64,000 nucleotides of DNA from Thermovirga sp. (GCF_017656375.1 NZ_JACDOB010000001.1:124001-188000); one strand, 5' to 3'; numbered from the stretch's first letter, positions 45,799-54,691 are shown. Made by a program: numbers and translations. The notes: a model not told the origin generated them from the letters alone.

Positions 45799-45813
45799 TA
45801 ACACCAAGTGTTA
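45799..45813. promoter_or_regulatory. Candidate FapR operator
   Basis: TAACAC-N3-GTGTTA, a perfect 6-bp inverted repeat located between the -10 element (45837-45842) and the fapR start codon. It does not match the Bacillus FapR consensus that I recall, but the position is right for an autoregulatory site. A related GTGTT-GACCTG half also overlaps the -35 region in the opposite orientation. Confidence 0.45.
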
Positions 45814-45836
45814 TGACCTGCTATTATCATGAGGTA

Positions 45837-45865
45837 AGTATAACGTAGAGGAAGACTCAGGTCAA
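45837..45865 (-). promoter_or_regulatory. Promoter of the fapR-plsX-fab operon
   Basis: Minus-strand -35 TTGACC (45860-45865), 17-nt spacer, -10 TATACT (45837-45842), directly downstream of the rpmF terminator. Confidence 0.85.
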
Positions 45866-45870
45866 CACAT

Positions 45871-45900
45871 AAAAAAAGGGGCCTACGGCCCCCTTTTTTT
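45871..45900 (-). terminator. Terminator after rpmF
   Basis: GGGGCC-TAC-GGCCCC flanked by A7 on one side and T7 on the other, a compact and strong intrinsic terminator that would work in both directions. It closes the ackA-yceD-rpmF unit. Confidence 0.92.
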
Positions 45901-45915
45901 ATGTTTATCCAAAAA

Positions 45916-46122
45916 TTATTCGCTAGTCTCTTCATTTTCTCCTTTTACTTTTGCCACCTTGCGCCCCTTGTAATATCCACATTCCGGACACGCTCTATGA
46001 GTTTGAATCATCTCTCCACATTGAGAACAAACGGCTACGGAAGGTTCTTTCATTGCTCCAAGCCATTGAGCCTTTCTTTTATGTGTCCTTGCATGTGAAG
46101 TTTTCCTTTTAGGTACGGCCAT
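45916..46122 (-). CDS. rpmF: Ribosomal protein L32
   Basis: Zinc-ribbon protein of the 50S subunit. It opens MAVPKRKTSHARTHKRK and has CSQCGE and CPECG zinc ligands. The ATG at 46122 gives 68 residues, slightly longer than the usual 57-60 because of a C-terminal charged tail; GGGAGGG precedes it. It follows yceD, the standard pairing. Confidence 0.97.
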   Translation of the reverse strand: MAVPKRKTSHARTHKRKAQWLGAMKEPSVAVCSQCGEMIQTHRACPECGYYKGRKVAKVKGENEETSE

Positions 46123-46144
46123 CTCTTTTCCCTCCCTCCCTGAA

Positions 46145-46711
46145 TTATTCTTCCATATCTTTCCATAACTTTGAAAGAGGAGATAGGCGAGGATCAACTT
46201 GTTTTTTGAAACAGTCACAATTCCCTTTGTTCAAGTTCATACCACAATAAGGACACAAACCCTTACAAGCTTCATCGCACAAAACTTTCTCGGGCAATGC
46301 CATCACTAAGCACTCCCAAACTTGATCCCCTAAATCAAGCAGACCTAAATCTTCTTCAATGACAACCACATGTTCATCCGATTCTATCGCGATCCGCTCC
46401 TCCTCCGAGACACACGGAGTATAAAAATACCTGAAATTTTGTTTCAAATCAAGTGCTACTGTCTCCAAACATCTAGAGCATGGGGCTTCACACCTTGCAA
46501 CAAGACCTATGTCAGCAATAATCTGATTCTTATTTCTCTGTACTTCGACAAATATCTCTATATTGTTTGAAAACTCAAAGCACACACCATCATAAACGAC
46601 TACCCCTTCGAAGTAGACACACCAATCATAATGATATATTTTTCCACTCTCTAATTGAGCCGAATGAAGCACAAAACTCCACTCTTTAGGTTTTTCTTCA
46701 ATGATCGCCAA
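46145..46711 (-). CDS. YceD/DUF177 family protein
   Basis: Family commonly linked to rpmF and implicated in 23S rRNA accumulation. The core CEAPCSRCLETVALDL and the C-terminal zinc-like CDEACKGLCPYCG...CDC are typical. The start is TTG with GAGGGG six bases upstream. It lies between ackA and rpmF. Confidence 0.88.
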   Translation of the reverse strand: MAIIEEKPKEWSFVLHSAQLESGKIYHYDWCVYFEGVVVYDGVCFEFSNNIEIFVEVQRNKNQIIADIGLVARCEAPCSRCLETVALDLKQNFRYFYTPCVSEEERIAIESDEHVVVIEEDLGLLDLGDQVWECLVMALPEKVLCDEACKGLCPYCGMNLNKGNCDCFKKQVDPRLSPLSKLWKDMEE

Positions 46712-46731
46712 GCTGTTCCCCTCTTTTATGC

Positions 46732-47925
46732 TTATTTTGTCAGCTCCAATGTATCCTTGGCTATCACTAATTCTTCATTTGTCGGAACCACCATAGCCAC
46801 AATTTTGGAGTCCTCTGTAGAAACAACAACTTCCTTACCTCTTGATTTGTTCTTTTCATGATCAATCTTGATTCCAAGGAAATTTAATCCTTCGAGAACC
46901 TTTTCTCTTATTATTGAACTATTCTCTCCTATTCCAGCAGTGAAAACCACAACATCTAAGCCATTCATTGCCGCAGCATAAGCCCCTATATGTTTTCTTA
47001 TGCCATAACAAAGCATATCCAAGGCTAATTTTGCCCTTTCGTTACCTTCCTCTGCAGCCATCTCAACATCCCTTAGGTCACTGCTAATACCGGAAATGCC
47101 TAAAATACCGCTTTCTTTATGAAGGATATGGCTCATAAGCTTTGTATCCAATTTCTCTTTTTCCATCAAATATAAAACTACTGTGGGATCAAGTTCACCG
47201 CAGCGGGTTCCCATTATGACTCCTGGAACAGTTCCAAAACCTAAGCTGGTGTCCACAGATTTTCCGCGATCCACGGCAGTTATAGAACTTCCGTTACCAA
47301 GATGGCAAGTCACTATCTTGAGATCTTCTACAGGCTTACCAAGAATTTCAGCAGCACGGTACGCAACATAATAATGGCTTGTTCCATGGAAACCGTATCT
47401 TCTTGTTTTATATTCTTCATAATAATGATAAGGGATACCATACATGTATGCGTGCTTAGGCATAGTTTGGTGGAAAGCAGTGTCGAAAACTGCAACCTGT
47501 GGAGTCTCAGGCAATAGATCCATCATGGCCTTTATGCCCATCAAATTTGCTGGGTTGTGCAAGGGAGCCAAAGGAACACATTCTTCAATTGCATCCAAAA
47601 CTTCCTTGTTCACTACAACCGAGCTGGAAAACTTCTCTCCGCCATGAACAACACGGTGTCCAACAGCATGCAATTCTTCAAGGCTGTCAAGCACCCCGTG
47701 ATCTTTATCTAGGAGGGCATCCAATGTAACTTTTATGCCCACTTTGTGGTCTGGTATAGGAACATTCTTGACAACTGCTTCCTGGCCTGTCTTGGTATGT
47801 TTTATTCTTGAGCCATCTATGCCTATTCTTTCCACCAATCCCTTAGCTAAAACAGCTTCAGTAGTCATATCAAAAAGTTGATACTTAAGAGAAGAACTGC
47901 CGCAATTGATAACAAGAACTTTCAT
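46732..47925 (-). CDS. ackA: Acetate kinase
   Basis: Interconverts acetyl phosphate and acetate, the ATP-yielding step of acetate fermentation. ASKHA-fold motifs are VINCGSSSLKYQL, CHLGNGSSITAV, GFGTVPGVIMGTRCGELDP and FTAGIGENS. The length of 397 is standard. GGAGG precedes the ATG. Phosphotransacetylase is not in the window. Together with por at 51529 it suggests pyruvate to acetyl-CoA to acetate. Confidence 0.97.
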   Translation of the reverse strand: MKVLVINCGSSSLKYQLFDMTTEAVLAKGLVERIGIDGSRIKHTKTGQEAVVKNVPIPDHKVGIKVTLDALLDKDHGVLDSLEELHAVGHRVVHGGEKFSSSVVVNKEVLDAIEECVPLAPLHNPANLMGIKAMMDLLPETPQVAVFDTAFHQTMPKHAYMYGIPYHYYEEYKTRRYGFHGTSHYYVAYRAAEILGKPVEDLKIVTCHLGNGSSITAVDRGKSVDTSLGFGTVPGVIMGTRCGELDPTVVLYLMEKEKLDTKLMSHILHKESGILGISGISSDLRDVEMAAEEGNERAKLALDMLCYGIRKHIGAYAAAMNGLDVVVFTAGIGENSSIIREKVLEGLNFLGIKIDHEKNKSRGKEVVVSTEDSKIVAMVVPTNEELVIAKDTLELTK

Positions 47926-48018
47926 ATTATCATCCTCCTTAAAAATAAGTGCTAGTATAGTATAAACGTTTTATTTGTTTCTGTGCTTATTATGATTCTA
48001 CACAGAAAGGGGCAAATT

Positions 48019-49230
48019 ATGAGTTTTAATCATATCTTAGGTATCATTGCCGAATACAATCCCTTTCATAATGGTCATTTATATCATATCCAAGAAGCTA
48101 TACGCCAATCTTCTGCAAGCGCAATAATAATAGCTCTTTCTTCTCATTTTGTACAAAGGGGAGAACCTTCTTTTATAGATAAATGGAGCCGCACTGAAGC
48201 TGCCCTAAAAGCCGGAGTTGACCTTGTCATTGAAATACCATCGGCATTTTCTTGCCAAAATGCTGGAATATTCGCTTCTTCAGGTGTTGACATCCTGTGG
48301 AAAACAGGGATAGTTACTCATATTTCTTTTGGAATGGAAAATCCCAAAACTGAACTAAAAAAATTAGCCACCCTACTAGTAGAAGAACCAGCAATATTTA
48401 AAGAAACTCTACAAAGAAAACTAAAAGAAGGCTTTTCTTTTGTAGAATCAATGGCATTTGCTTTTGAAAAAACCTTACCAGGCTCTTACAACATCATAAG
48501 AAATCCTAACAACATATTGGCTCTAAACTACATGAAGCGCATTTTAGAAAAAAAATACCCCTTAACAATCGTTCCAATACAAAGAATAGGGAACCCTTAT
48601 CACAGCAAAGAGATTTCCTTTTTTGCAAGCGCTACTGCAATTCGGGATTCTATCCACAAGGGAGACAGCCACATATTAAAACTGCTGCCCCAGTTTAGCT
48701 CAGACATAATAGCCAGAGAAATAGAGAAAGGAAGATGCTTTAACTCATATGAATATTACTGGAGAATATTAAGAGCCACCATATTAAGAACTCCTCCTGA
48801 AGAATTACTCCAATTTTCAGACATATCCGAGGGAGCGGAAAATCTCATATATGAATCTGCCAAAAAAGCAAAAACTTTTCGGGAAATGTTGAATTTGTGC
48901 ACCAGCAAAAGATACCCAAGAAGCAGGATACAAAGGCAATTACTCCATGTCCTTCTTGGCTTCAAAAGAAAAATATACAAACAAACACAAAAAGAAGGAA
49001 TACCATATCTGAGAGTTTTAGGCATGAACAAAAAAGGCAGGCTGCTTCTACGAAAAATGCGCAACACTGCCAAGCTTCCTATAGTTTTCAGGCCCAGATA
49101 TTTCGAAGACGATTACTCTAGGTCGATAGCCAACTTTGAGTTTAGTGCCTCAGAATTATGGGAGACTCTTATACCTAATCAAGGCAACCTTAAAGAAAAA
49201 AACACTCCTCCGGTCAGGATCCTTGAATAA
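48019..49230 (+). CDS. tmcAL: tRNA(Met) cytidine acetate ligase
   Basis: YlbM-type enzyme that uses acetate and ATP to acetylate C34 of elongator tRNA-Met. GIIAEYNPFHNGHLYHI near the N-terminus holds the nucleotidyltransferase HxGH. SSHFVQRGEPSFIDKWSR and ALKAGVDLVIEIP follow, with ASATAIRDSI in the middle. The ATG at 48019 (403 residues) has AAAGGGG six bases upstream. It is divergent from ackA and its last 17 nt overlap the 3' end of coaD. Confidence 0.92.
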   Translation: MSFNHILGIIAEYNPFHNGHLYHIQEAIRQSSASAIIIALSSHFVQRGEPSFIDKWSRTEAALKAGVDLVIEIPSAFSCQNAGIFASSGVDILWKTGIVTHISFGMENPKTELKKLATLLVEEPAIFKETLQRKLKEGFSFVESMAFAFEKTLPGSYNIIRNPNNILALNYMKRILEKKYPLTIVPIQRIGNPYHSKEISFFASATAIRDSIHKGDSHILKLLPQFSSDIIAREIEKGRCFNSYEYYWRILRATILRTPPEELLQFSDISEGAENLIYESAKKAKTFREMLNLCTSKRYPRSRIQRQLLHVLLGFKRKIYKQTQKEGIPYLRVLGMNKKGRLLLRKMRNTAKLPIVFRPRYFEDDYSRSIANFEFSASELWETLIPNQGNLKEKNTPPVRILE

Positions 49231-49717
49231 TGTCCTTTGGAGGGAACCTCTCTCTCAATCTCCTAAAGACACCAGGAGGCACCATATCTTTTATAGAGCC
49301 GCCAAAATGGAATACTTCTTTAACAACCCGACTGGATAAATAAGAGTACTTAGCATCCGTCACTATAAAAAAGGTTTCTATTTCCGGAGCTAGCTGCCTA
49401 TTCATCAATGCTAATTGAAATTCATATTCAAAATCCGACAAAGCCCTCAAACCTCTTATAATTACTCTACTTCTCTCTGCCCTCATGAAATCCACAAGCA
49501 AACCGTCAAAAGACTTTACCTTAACGTTCGGCAAATGACTCAATGCCTCTCTTGTCATTGATTCTCTTTCTTCAATGCTAAAGGTATACTTCTTGTTTTT
49601 ATTTATCAAAACTCCAACAACTAACTCATCGAAAATTGATGCAGCCCTTTCTGCAATATAGATATGGCCGTTTGTTATAGGATCAAAAGATCCTGGATAC
49701 ATTGCCTTTATAGCCAT
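49214..49717 (-). CDS. coaD: Phosphopantetheine adenylyltransferase
   Basis: Fourth step of coenzyme A synthesis. YPGSFDPITNGH carries the TxGH motif, and YLSSRVVKEV is the C-terminal ISSTxVKE-type motif. The length of 167 is typical. The start overlaps the rsmD stop as TAATG. The order rsmD-coaD is conserved in many bacteria. Confidence 0.96.
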   Translation of the reverse strand: MAIKAMYPGSFDPITNGHIYIAERAASIFDELVVGVLINKNKKYTFSIEERESMTREALSHLPNVKVKSFDGLLVDFMRAERSRVIIRGLRALSDFEYEFQLALMNRQLAPEIETFFIVTDAKYSYLSSRVVKEVFHFGGSIKDMVPPGVFRRLRERFPPKDIIQGS

Positions 49718-50241
49718 TAATCCAACACCTCGTTCTTTTTAAAAAAAGATATGCACGTTTCCCCGTACCGCCTGGTGCTCTCTAAAACCAAGCCACCACT
49801 CATTGCAGGGACAAGTTCTCTTGAAGAATGCTCTACAACCAAATACCCATCCTTTCTCAATAATTTATCCAAAGAAGCAGACAAATCAACAAGCAAGACT
49901 CTCAACCACCCTTTATTATACGGCGGATCTGCAAAAATGATGTCAAATGCATATCCCTCTCTAGCTAGCCTTGGCAGTGCTCTTCTCACGTCCATGCCTA
50001 TAATTTCGACTTCGTCTTGGTTGATATCACACAAATCATCTCTTAGTTTTCTAAGGGCTGATTTGTGATTCTCGACCAGAAAAACTTTATTTGCTCCTCG
50101 TTTAAGTGCTTCTTTGGATACTTTACCAGTCCCAGCGAATAAATCTAGAAAATCAGCGTCCACGATAAAGGGCCCAAGTATATTAAACATACCCTGCATG
50201 ACTTTATCAGATGTTGGCCTTACATTCATGTTTTTTCCCAT
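49717..50241 (-). CDS. rsmD: 16S rRNA guanine-N2 methyltransferase RsmD, short N-terminus
   Basis: Methylates G966 of 16S rRNA. FLDLFAGTGKVSKEAL is motif I and IIFADPPYNKGW the catalytic motif. The N-terminus begins only a few residues before the conserved NVRPTSDKV, so the usual first ~20 residues with the RIIGGxxRGR hairpin are missing; an in-frame stop lies just upstream. The start is uncertain (ATG at 50241, or ATG at 50229). Confidence 0.9.
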   Translation of the reverse strand: MGKNMNVRPTSDKVMQGMFNILGPFIVDADFLDLFAGTGKVSKEALKRGANKVFLVENHKSALRKLRDDLCDINQDEVEIIGMDVRRALPRLAREGYAFDIIFADPPYNKGWLRVLLVDLSASLDKLLRKDGYLVVEHSSRELVPAMSGGLVLESTRRYGETCISFFKKNEVLD

Positions 50242-50324
50242 ATGCAACTAAAACCCTATTTCGCAATTTTTATATAGCATGTTACAGTACCCACTGCATA
50301 ATAATTTATTCAAAAGCTCAAAAT

Positions 50325-51260
50325 TTACTTCAAAGTACTATTACTTTTCAAGAAACCACATAAATCCTCCAAAGCTCCTTTAACAGATGGAGTCGCAAAA
50401 GCCTTGACAGCCGGGTCGACCTTGACCAGTAAATCATCTTTCCTAGGTATAAGCCTAAAGTAAATTTGCTGATAGAAATCTCCATCACTTACGGCAACCT
50501 CCAAAAGCAATATTCTATCACTACTCTCGAAACAATCACCGAAGCGCCATCGTGATGGCCCATTTGCCCCACAAATGCCTTTTATTTTAGATAAAACATC
50601 ACGAGTAAGCCCATTTATTTTGATTACAGCATGCACCTCGTTGCCCTCCTCTATCATTCTATATGTTGTACTCTTTTGCGTTTTTATAAACCTTAACGTA
50701 TGTATGGTCTTACCTTCTTTTTTCCACTTTCTCTCGTATTTAGTAGATATCTTTCTTGGTTCGTTCAGATTGTGGCACAAGCAATCAAAAATTTTATGGC
50801 TCGAAAAAATTTCTTTTATTTCTATAGCATAATTCTCATCGTCTGTTACAACCTCAAAAATTCCCCCAATCTTTAACACAGAAGCTAAAACGTCAGGGAA
50901 ATCCCCAGAAGTAACTCTTCTTTTCTCATGCTTCGTCTTGGGCCAAGGACACGGAAAATTCATGTAAATATGATCTATAGTTTCATCTAAAAAACACTCT
51001 CTTAACAAAAACTTTGCGTCTCCTAGCATCAAATAAACTTTTTCCCCTTTATTTTTCAACTTCTTTGAAGCTTTTTGGATACACTTCTTGGAAACTTCTA
51101 TACCAAAACACACAAAATCCATATGCTCATCTGCAAGAAAAGCTAAAAATTCTCCATTGCCAAAACCTATCTCCACCATTATTTTTTTGTCTTCATTTTC
51201 CCTTAATACCATAGAAACATCGCTATATGGATCAAGAAGCACATGATCTGCAAGCATCAT
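50325..51260 (-). CDS. trmB: tRNA (guanine-N7-)-methyltransferase with C-terminal extension
   Basis: Makes m7G46 in tRNA. IMVEIGFGNGEFLAFLA is the SAM site, IYMNFPCPWPKTKHEKRRV the catalytic region and STKYERKW the C-terminal motif (about 172-179). TrmB usually ends near residue 215, but this protein continues to 311 with an extra ~115-residue part of mixed secondary structure. The ATG at 51260 has AGAGGAGG upstream; the longer frame back to 51404 is not supported. Confidence 0.9.
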   Translation of the reverse strand: MMLADHVLLDPYSDVSMVLRENEDKKIMVEIGFGNGEFLAFLADEHMDFVCFGIEVSKKCIQKASKKLKNKGEKVYLMLGDAKFLLRECFLDETIDHIYMNFPCPWPKTKHEKRRVTSGDFPDVLASVLKIGGIFEVVTDDENYAIEIKEIFSSHKIFDCLCHNLNEPRKISTKYERKWKKEGKTIHTLRFIKTQKSTTYRMIEEGNEVHAVIKINGLTRDVLSKIKGICGANGPSRWRFGDCFESSDRILLLEVAVSDGDFYQQIYFRLIPRKDDLLVKVDPAVKAFATPSVKGALEDLCGFLKSNSTLK

Positions 51261-51312
51261 AAAATACTTCCTCCTCTTATGTACCCTATAAGCTACAGTA
51301 AGTATAAATAAC

Positions 51313-51340
51313 TTGACTAATATAGGTTTGTCCATACAAT
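51313..51340 (+). promoter_or_regulatory. Candidate promoter of the por operon
   Basis: -35 TTGACT (51313-51318), 16-nt spacer, -10 TACAAT (51335-51340). This predicts a leader of about 180 nt before porC. Apart from a small TGGGT/ACCCA stem close to the SD I saw no clear structured element in it. Confidence 0.6.
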
Positions 51341-51528
51341 ATACAGTGTGACACATCAGAAGTTTCGTACTTATATACATCATTGCATGCACATGGTACG
51401 CCATACGTTAAGTAAAAAATTAGAGATTCTCATCACGCTATGTTTTTACCATATTTGTACTATGCTTGGAAGTTTCCTAGAGAAAGAGAAAAATTCTGGG
51501 TGTCTACAGAAAAACCCAAGGAGGCGAT

Positions 51529-52107
51529 ATGCGGATGTCGAAAGTTATAGAAATAAGATGGCACGGCCGAGGTGGCCAAGGCGCAAAAACTGGTTCAGCC
51601 CTCCTGTCAGAAGTTCTATTCGAATCTGGGAAATATACGCAAGCATTCCCTGAATATGGAGCGGAAAGACAAGGAGCACCTATGAAGGCCTACAACCGAA
51701 TATCTGACAGTAAAATACGCATTAGGTCCGGAGTCCTTAACCCAGATATAGTAGTGGTCATTGATCCTACCTTGCTTGATGTCTCGAATCCAACCGAAGG
51801 AGCCAAAGAAGATACGGTTTTCGTTATAAACACCCCCGACAAACCGGAAGAAATGAAGGAAAAGCTTAATCTGCCTGAAACGACAAAGGTTTTAACGGTG
51901 GACGCAACAAAAATAACTTTGGAAGAATTTGGCCAAAACAGACCCAATACGCCAATACTTGGAGCTTTGGCTAGACTTTTTGAAGAAGTGCCCATTGAAA
52001 TGTTCCTGGAACATTTCAAGACTAAAATGGCAAAACTACCTGAAAACGTACTAAGCGCAAACTTAAAAGCCATCAAAAGAGGTTATGAGGAGGTGCAAAT
52101 AGGATGA
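51529..52107 (+). CDS. porC: Pyruvate/2-oxoacid:ferredoxin oxidoreductase, gamma subunit
   Basis: Subunit of the oxygen-sensitive enzyme that decarboxylates pyruvate to acetyl-CoA and reduces ferredoxin. The opening WHGRGGQGAKTGSALLSEV and EYGAERQGAPMKAY are family hallmarks. The start is either the ATG at 51529 (four bases after AAGGAGG) or at 51535 (ten bases). The stop overlaps porD as ATGA. Confidence 0.93.
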   Translation: MRMSKVIEIRWHGRGGQGAKTGSALLSEVLFESGKYTQAFPEYGAERQGAPMKAYNRISDSKIRIRSGVLNPDIVVVIDPTLLDVSNPTEGAKEDTVFVINTPDKPEEMKEKLNLPETTKVLTVDATKITLEEFGQNRPNTPILGALARLFEEVPIEMFLEHFKTKMAKLPENVLSANLKAIKRGYEEVQIG

Positions 52108-52391
52108 AACTCAAAGGATGGAAGGACCTACCTCCGGCAACAGTTGTTCCAGCTTCTACAGCTGAAGAAGTAGAAACGGGACAGTGGAGAAGCATGCGTC
52201 CTGTATGGGATGAAAGCAAGTGCATCCACTGTCTTCAGTGCTGGATCCAGTGCCCAGACAGATCAATAAAAACAGACGAAGAAGGTAAAGTCACGGGAAT
52301 AGATTATTTCTATTGTAAGGGCTGTGGAATTTGTGCAAAAGTTTGCCCAAAAGACGCTATCGAAATGCGTCCTGAAGCCGATTTTATCTAA
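52104..52391 (+). CDS. porD: Pyruvate/2-oxoacid:ferredoxin oxidoreductase, delta subunit
   Basis: A 2x[4Fe-4S] ferredoxin-like subunit with CIHCLQCWIQCP and CKGCGICAKVCP. The 95 residues are normal. GAGGAGG precedes the ATG, and it is co-translated with porC. Confidence 0.94.
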   Translation: MKLKGWKDLPPATVVPASTAEEVETGQWRSMRPVWDESKCIHCLQCWIQCPDRSIKTDEEGKVTGIDYFYCKGCGICAKVCPKDAIEMRPEADFI

Positions 52392-52420
52392 CTGCGGCGC
52401 AGAAAAGGAGTGAGTATAAG

Positions 52421-53587
52421 ATGGCACGAAGAGATATAACTAGCGGCAATTGGGCTGCAGCAGAGGCAATGAGGCAAATAAACCCCGATGTGGTTGCTGC
52501 TTATCCCATTACCCCATCTACAGATATCCCTATGAAATTCTCCGAATTTGTCGCTGATGGTTTAGTGGACACCAATTTAGTAACCGTCGAAAGTGAGCAT
52601 TCCGCCATAAGTGCATGTTTGGCTGCTTCAATCTCGGGAGCAAGAGTTATGACAGCATCAAGTGCTAATGGCGTAGCTTTGATGCATGAAATATTTCCCA
52701 TTGCAGCGGCTTATAGGGCCCCTATAGTTTTTGCTTTGGTAAACCGAAGCATTGGAGCCCCTATCAACATCCACTGTGATCATAGCGACAGCATGGCCGA
52801 AAGAGATATGGGCTGGATACATTTGTATTGTGAGGACGCACAAGAAGTCTACGATTCCATGATAATGAGTGTAAGGATAGCTGAGCATAAAGACGTACTT
52901 CTCCCCGTCTTCGTATGCCAAGATGGATTCATAACCAGTCACTGTTTTGAGCCAATAGAATTTTTGGAAGACGAGGAAGTCAAAAACTTTATTGGGGAAA
53001 GAGACCCAATGTTCCCATTGCTAGATGTGGACAACCCTGTAGCATATGGTTCATTGGCTTTGACCGATTACTACTTTGAGATTAAACGTCAGCAAATTGA
53101 GGCAATGAAAAACGTAAGAAAAGTGTACGAAGAAATTTCAGAAGAATTCTACAAGTTGACAGGACGCAAATATCCTATTGTCGAAGCCTACAAGACAGAA
53201 GATGCAGAATACGTGGCAGTAATAATGTCTTCCGCTACGGGTGCTGTAAAAGAAGCCGTAGACAAATTGAGAGCTGAAGGACACAAGGTCGGGTGTTTGA
53301 GAGTTAGAATGTTTAGGCCTTTCCCCTGGAAAGATATCGCGGAAATTCTAACGGGCAAGAAAGGCATTGCCGTTTTGGACAGGGCCGCCAGTATCGGAGC
53401 TGGAGCTCCTCTATTTACCGAAGTGAAGGGAGCACTTTACGACAGTGGAACTATAGTCCCCACAAACAGCTATGTTTATGGCCTAGGTGGAAGGGACTTC
53501 TTCCTTCACGATGCTGAGAAGGCATTCACAGATCTAATAAACGGCGATTTTAGCCCCGAGGAACGTTACCTCGGTTTGAGGGAATAA
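52421..53587 (+). CDS. porA: Pyruvate/2-oxoacid:ferredoxin oxidoreductase, alpha subunit
   Basis: Thiamine-diphosphate pyrimidine-binding domain plus transketolase C-terminal domain. GNWAAAEAMRQINPDVVAAYPITPST opens the protein (two overlapping motifs), ESEHSAISACLAASISGARV follows, and VLDRAASIGAGAPLFTEV is near the C-terminus. The 388 residues agree with PorA of the four-subunit form. AAAAGGAG precedes the ATG. Confidence 0.93.
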   Translation: MARRDITSGNWAAAEAMRQINPDVVAAYPITPSTDIPMKFSEFVADGLVDTNLVTVESEHSAISACLAASISGARVMTASSANGVALMHEIFPIAAAYRAPIVFALVNRSIGAPINIHCDHSDSMAERDMGWIHLYCEDAQEVYDSMIMSVRIAEHKDVLLPVFVCQDGFITSHCFEPIEFLEDEEVKNFIGERDPMFPLLDVDNPVAYGSLALTDYYFEIKRQQIEAMKNVRKVYEEISEEFYKLTGRKYPIVEAYKTEDAEYVAVIMSSATGAVKEAVDKLRAEGHKVGCLRVRMFRPFPWKDIAEILTGKKGIAVLDRAASIGAGAPLFTEVKGALYDSGTIVPTNSYVYGLGGRDFFLHDAEKAFTDLINGDFSPEERYLGLRE

Positions 53588-53605
53588 TCAGGAGGTGCCG
53601 TAGCT

Positions 53606-54547
53606 ATGGCTGTCAGATTAAAAGATTTAACCACCAAAGATACACCAATGACCAGAGGACATAGAATGTGTCCTGGATGTGGAGCGCCTACAGCAGTTCG
53701 TCAGGGCCTCCTGGCAGTGGACAAACCAGTTGTAATCACTTGTGCTACTGGTTGCTTAGAAGTTTCCACCACTATTTACCCCTACAACGCTTGGAATGTT
53801 CCTTTCTTGCATTGTGCTTTTGAAAACGCCGGAGCCAATATCTCAGGCATCGAAGCAGCATATGTAGCCTTAAAAAAGAAAGGCAAAATAAACAAAGACA
53901 TTAAATTTGTTGCCTTCGGTGGAGATGGAGGCACTTATGATATTGGCCTACAGGCATTATCTGGAGCCGCTGAGCGCGGACACGATTTCACTTATATCTG
54001 TTACAACAACCAAGCATATATGAACACCGGGGCCCAAAGAAGTAGCGCTACTCCTACAGGTGCAAGTGCCACAACTGCCCCGGCTGGAAAGAAAATTCCG
54101 GGTAAAGTACAGCGCGCAAAGGATTTAACAGACATAATGGCTGCACATCATATTCCCTACGTGGCACAAACAACATTGCACAACCCTCAAGATGTCATAG
54201 AAAAGGTTAAAAAGGCTATAGAGACACCTGGACCATCTTTCGTGAATATATTGGTTCCTTGTGTTCTTTTCTGGCGTATAGATCCAGCTATACAAAGAGA
54301 TATATGTAAATTAGCTGCGGATACAAGAATTTGGCCTATCTACGAGGTAATAGATGGACAATGGAAGTTGTCATACAAACCCAAAAGCTTTGTGCCAGTT
54401 GAAGAGTTTTTGAAACCTCAGGGGAGATTTAGGCACTTATTTAAGGGAGATGCGTGGAAACATGTGGTAGAACAGCTCCAGCAAGAAGTAGAAGAAAAGT
54501 GGGCCTATGTGCTGGAACGCTGCAAAGAAACCTGGGAGCCTAAATAA
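53606..54547 (+). CDS. porB: Pyruvate/2-oxoacid:ferredoxin oxidoreductase, beta subunit
   Basis: Binds thiamine diphosphate and one iron-sulfur cluster. RMCPGCGAPTAV and CATGCLEV provide cluster cysteines, AFGGDGGTYDIGLQAL is the ThDP-Mg motif, and YMNTGAQRSSATPTGA is typical of pyruvate-specific rather than branched-chain enzymes. A further Cys is in LVPCVLFW. It ends the operon, just before the tRNA-Pro promoter. Confidence 0.93.
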   Translation: MAVRLKDLTTKDTPMTRGHRMCPGCGAPTAVRQGLLAVDKPVVITCATGCLEVSTTIYPYNAWNVPFLHCAFENAGANISGIEAAYVALKKKGKINKDIKFVAFGGDGGTYDIGLQALSGAAERGHDFTYICYNNQAYMNTGAQRSSATPTGASATTAPAGKKIPGKVQRAKDLTDIMAAHHIPYVAQTTLHNPQDVIEKVKKAIETPGPSFVNILVPCVLFWRIDPAIQRDICKLAADTRIWPIYEVIDGQWKLSYKPKSFVPVEEFLKPQGRFRHLFKGDAWKHVVEQLQQEVEEKWAYVLERCKETWEPK

Positions 54548-54572
54548 AACCTAGAAATTTAAAGATTGAGTC

Positions 54573-54601
54573 TTGACCAACACTCAAAACAAAGATACAA
54601 T
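54573..54601 (+). promoter_or_regulatory. Promoter of tRNA-Pro
   Basis: -35 TTGACC (54573-54578), 17-nt spacer, -10 TACAAT (54596-54601), 12 bp before the tRNA 5' end. Confidence 0.85.
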
Positions 54602-54613
54602 GTTCGTCGCTGA

Positions 54614-54691
54614 CGGGACGTAGCGCAGTCTGGTAAGCGCACTTGACTGGGGGTCAAGGGGTCGGAGGTTCAAATCCTCTCGTCCCGACCA
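54614..54691 (+). tRNA. tRNA-Pro (anticodon GGG)
   Basis: A 78-nt tRNA with acceptor stem CGGGACG/CGTCCCG and encoded CCA. The anticodon loop CTGGGGG is closed by CTTGA/TCAAG, giving GGG, and the T arm is GTTCAAATC. Confidence 0.95.
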
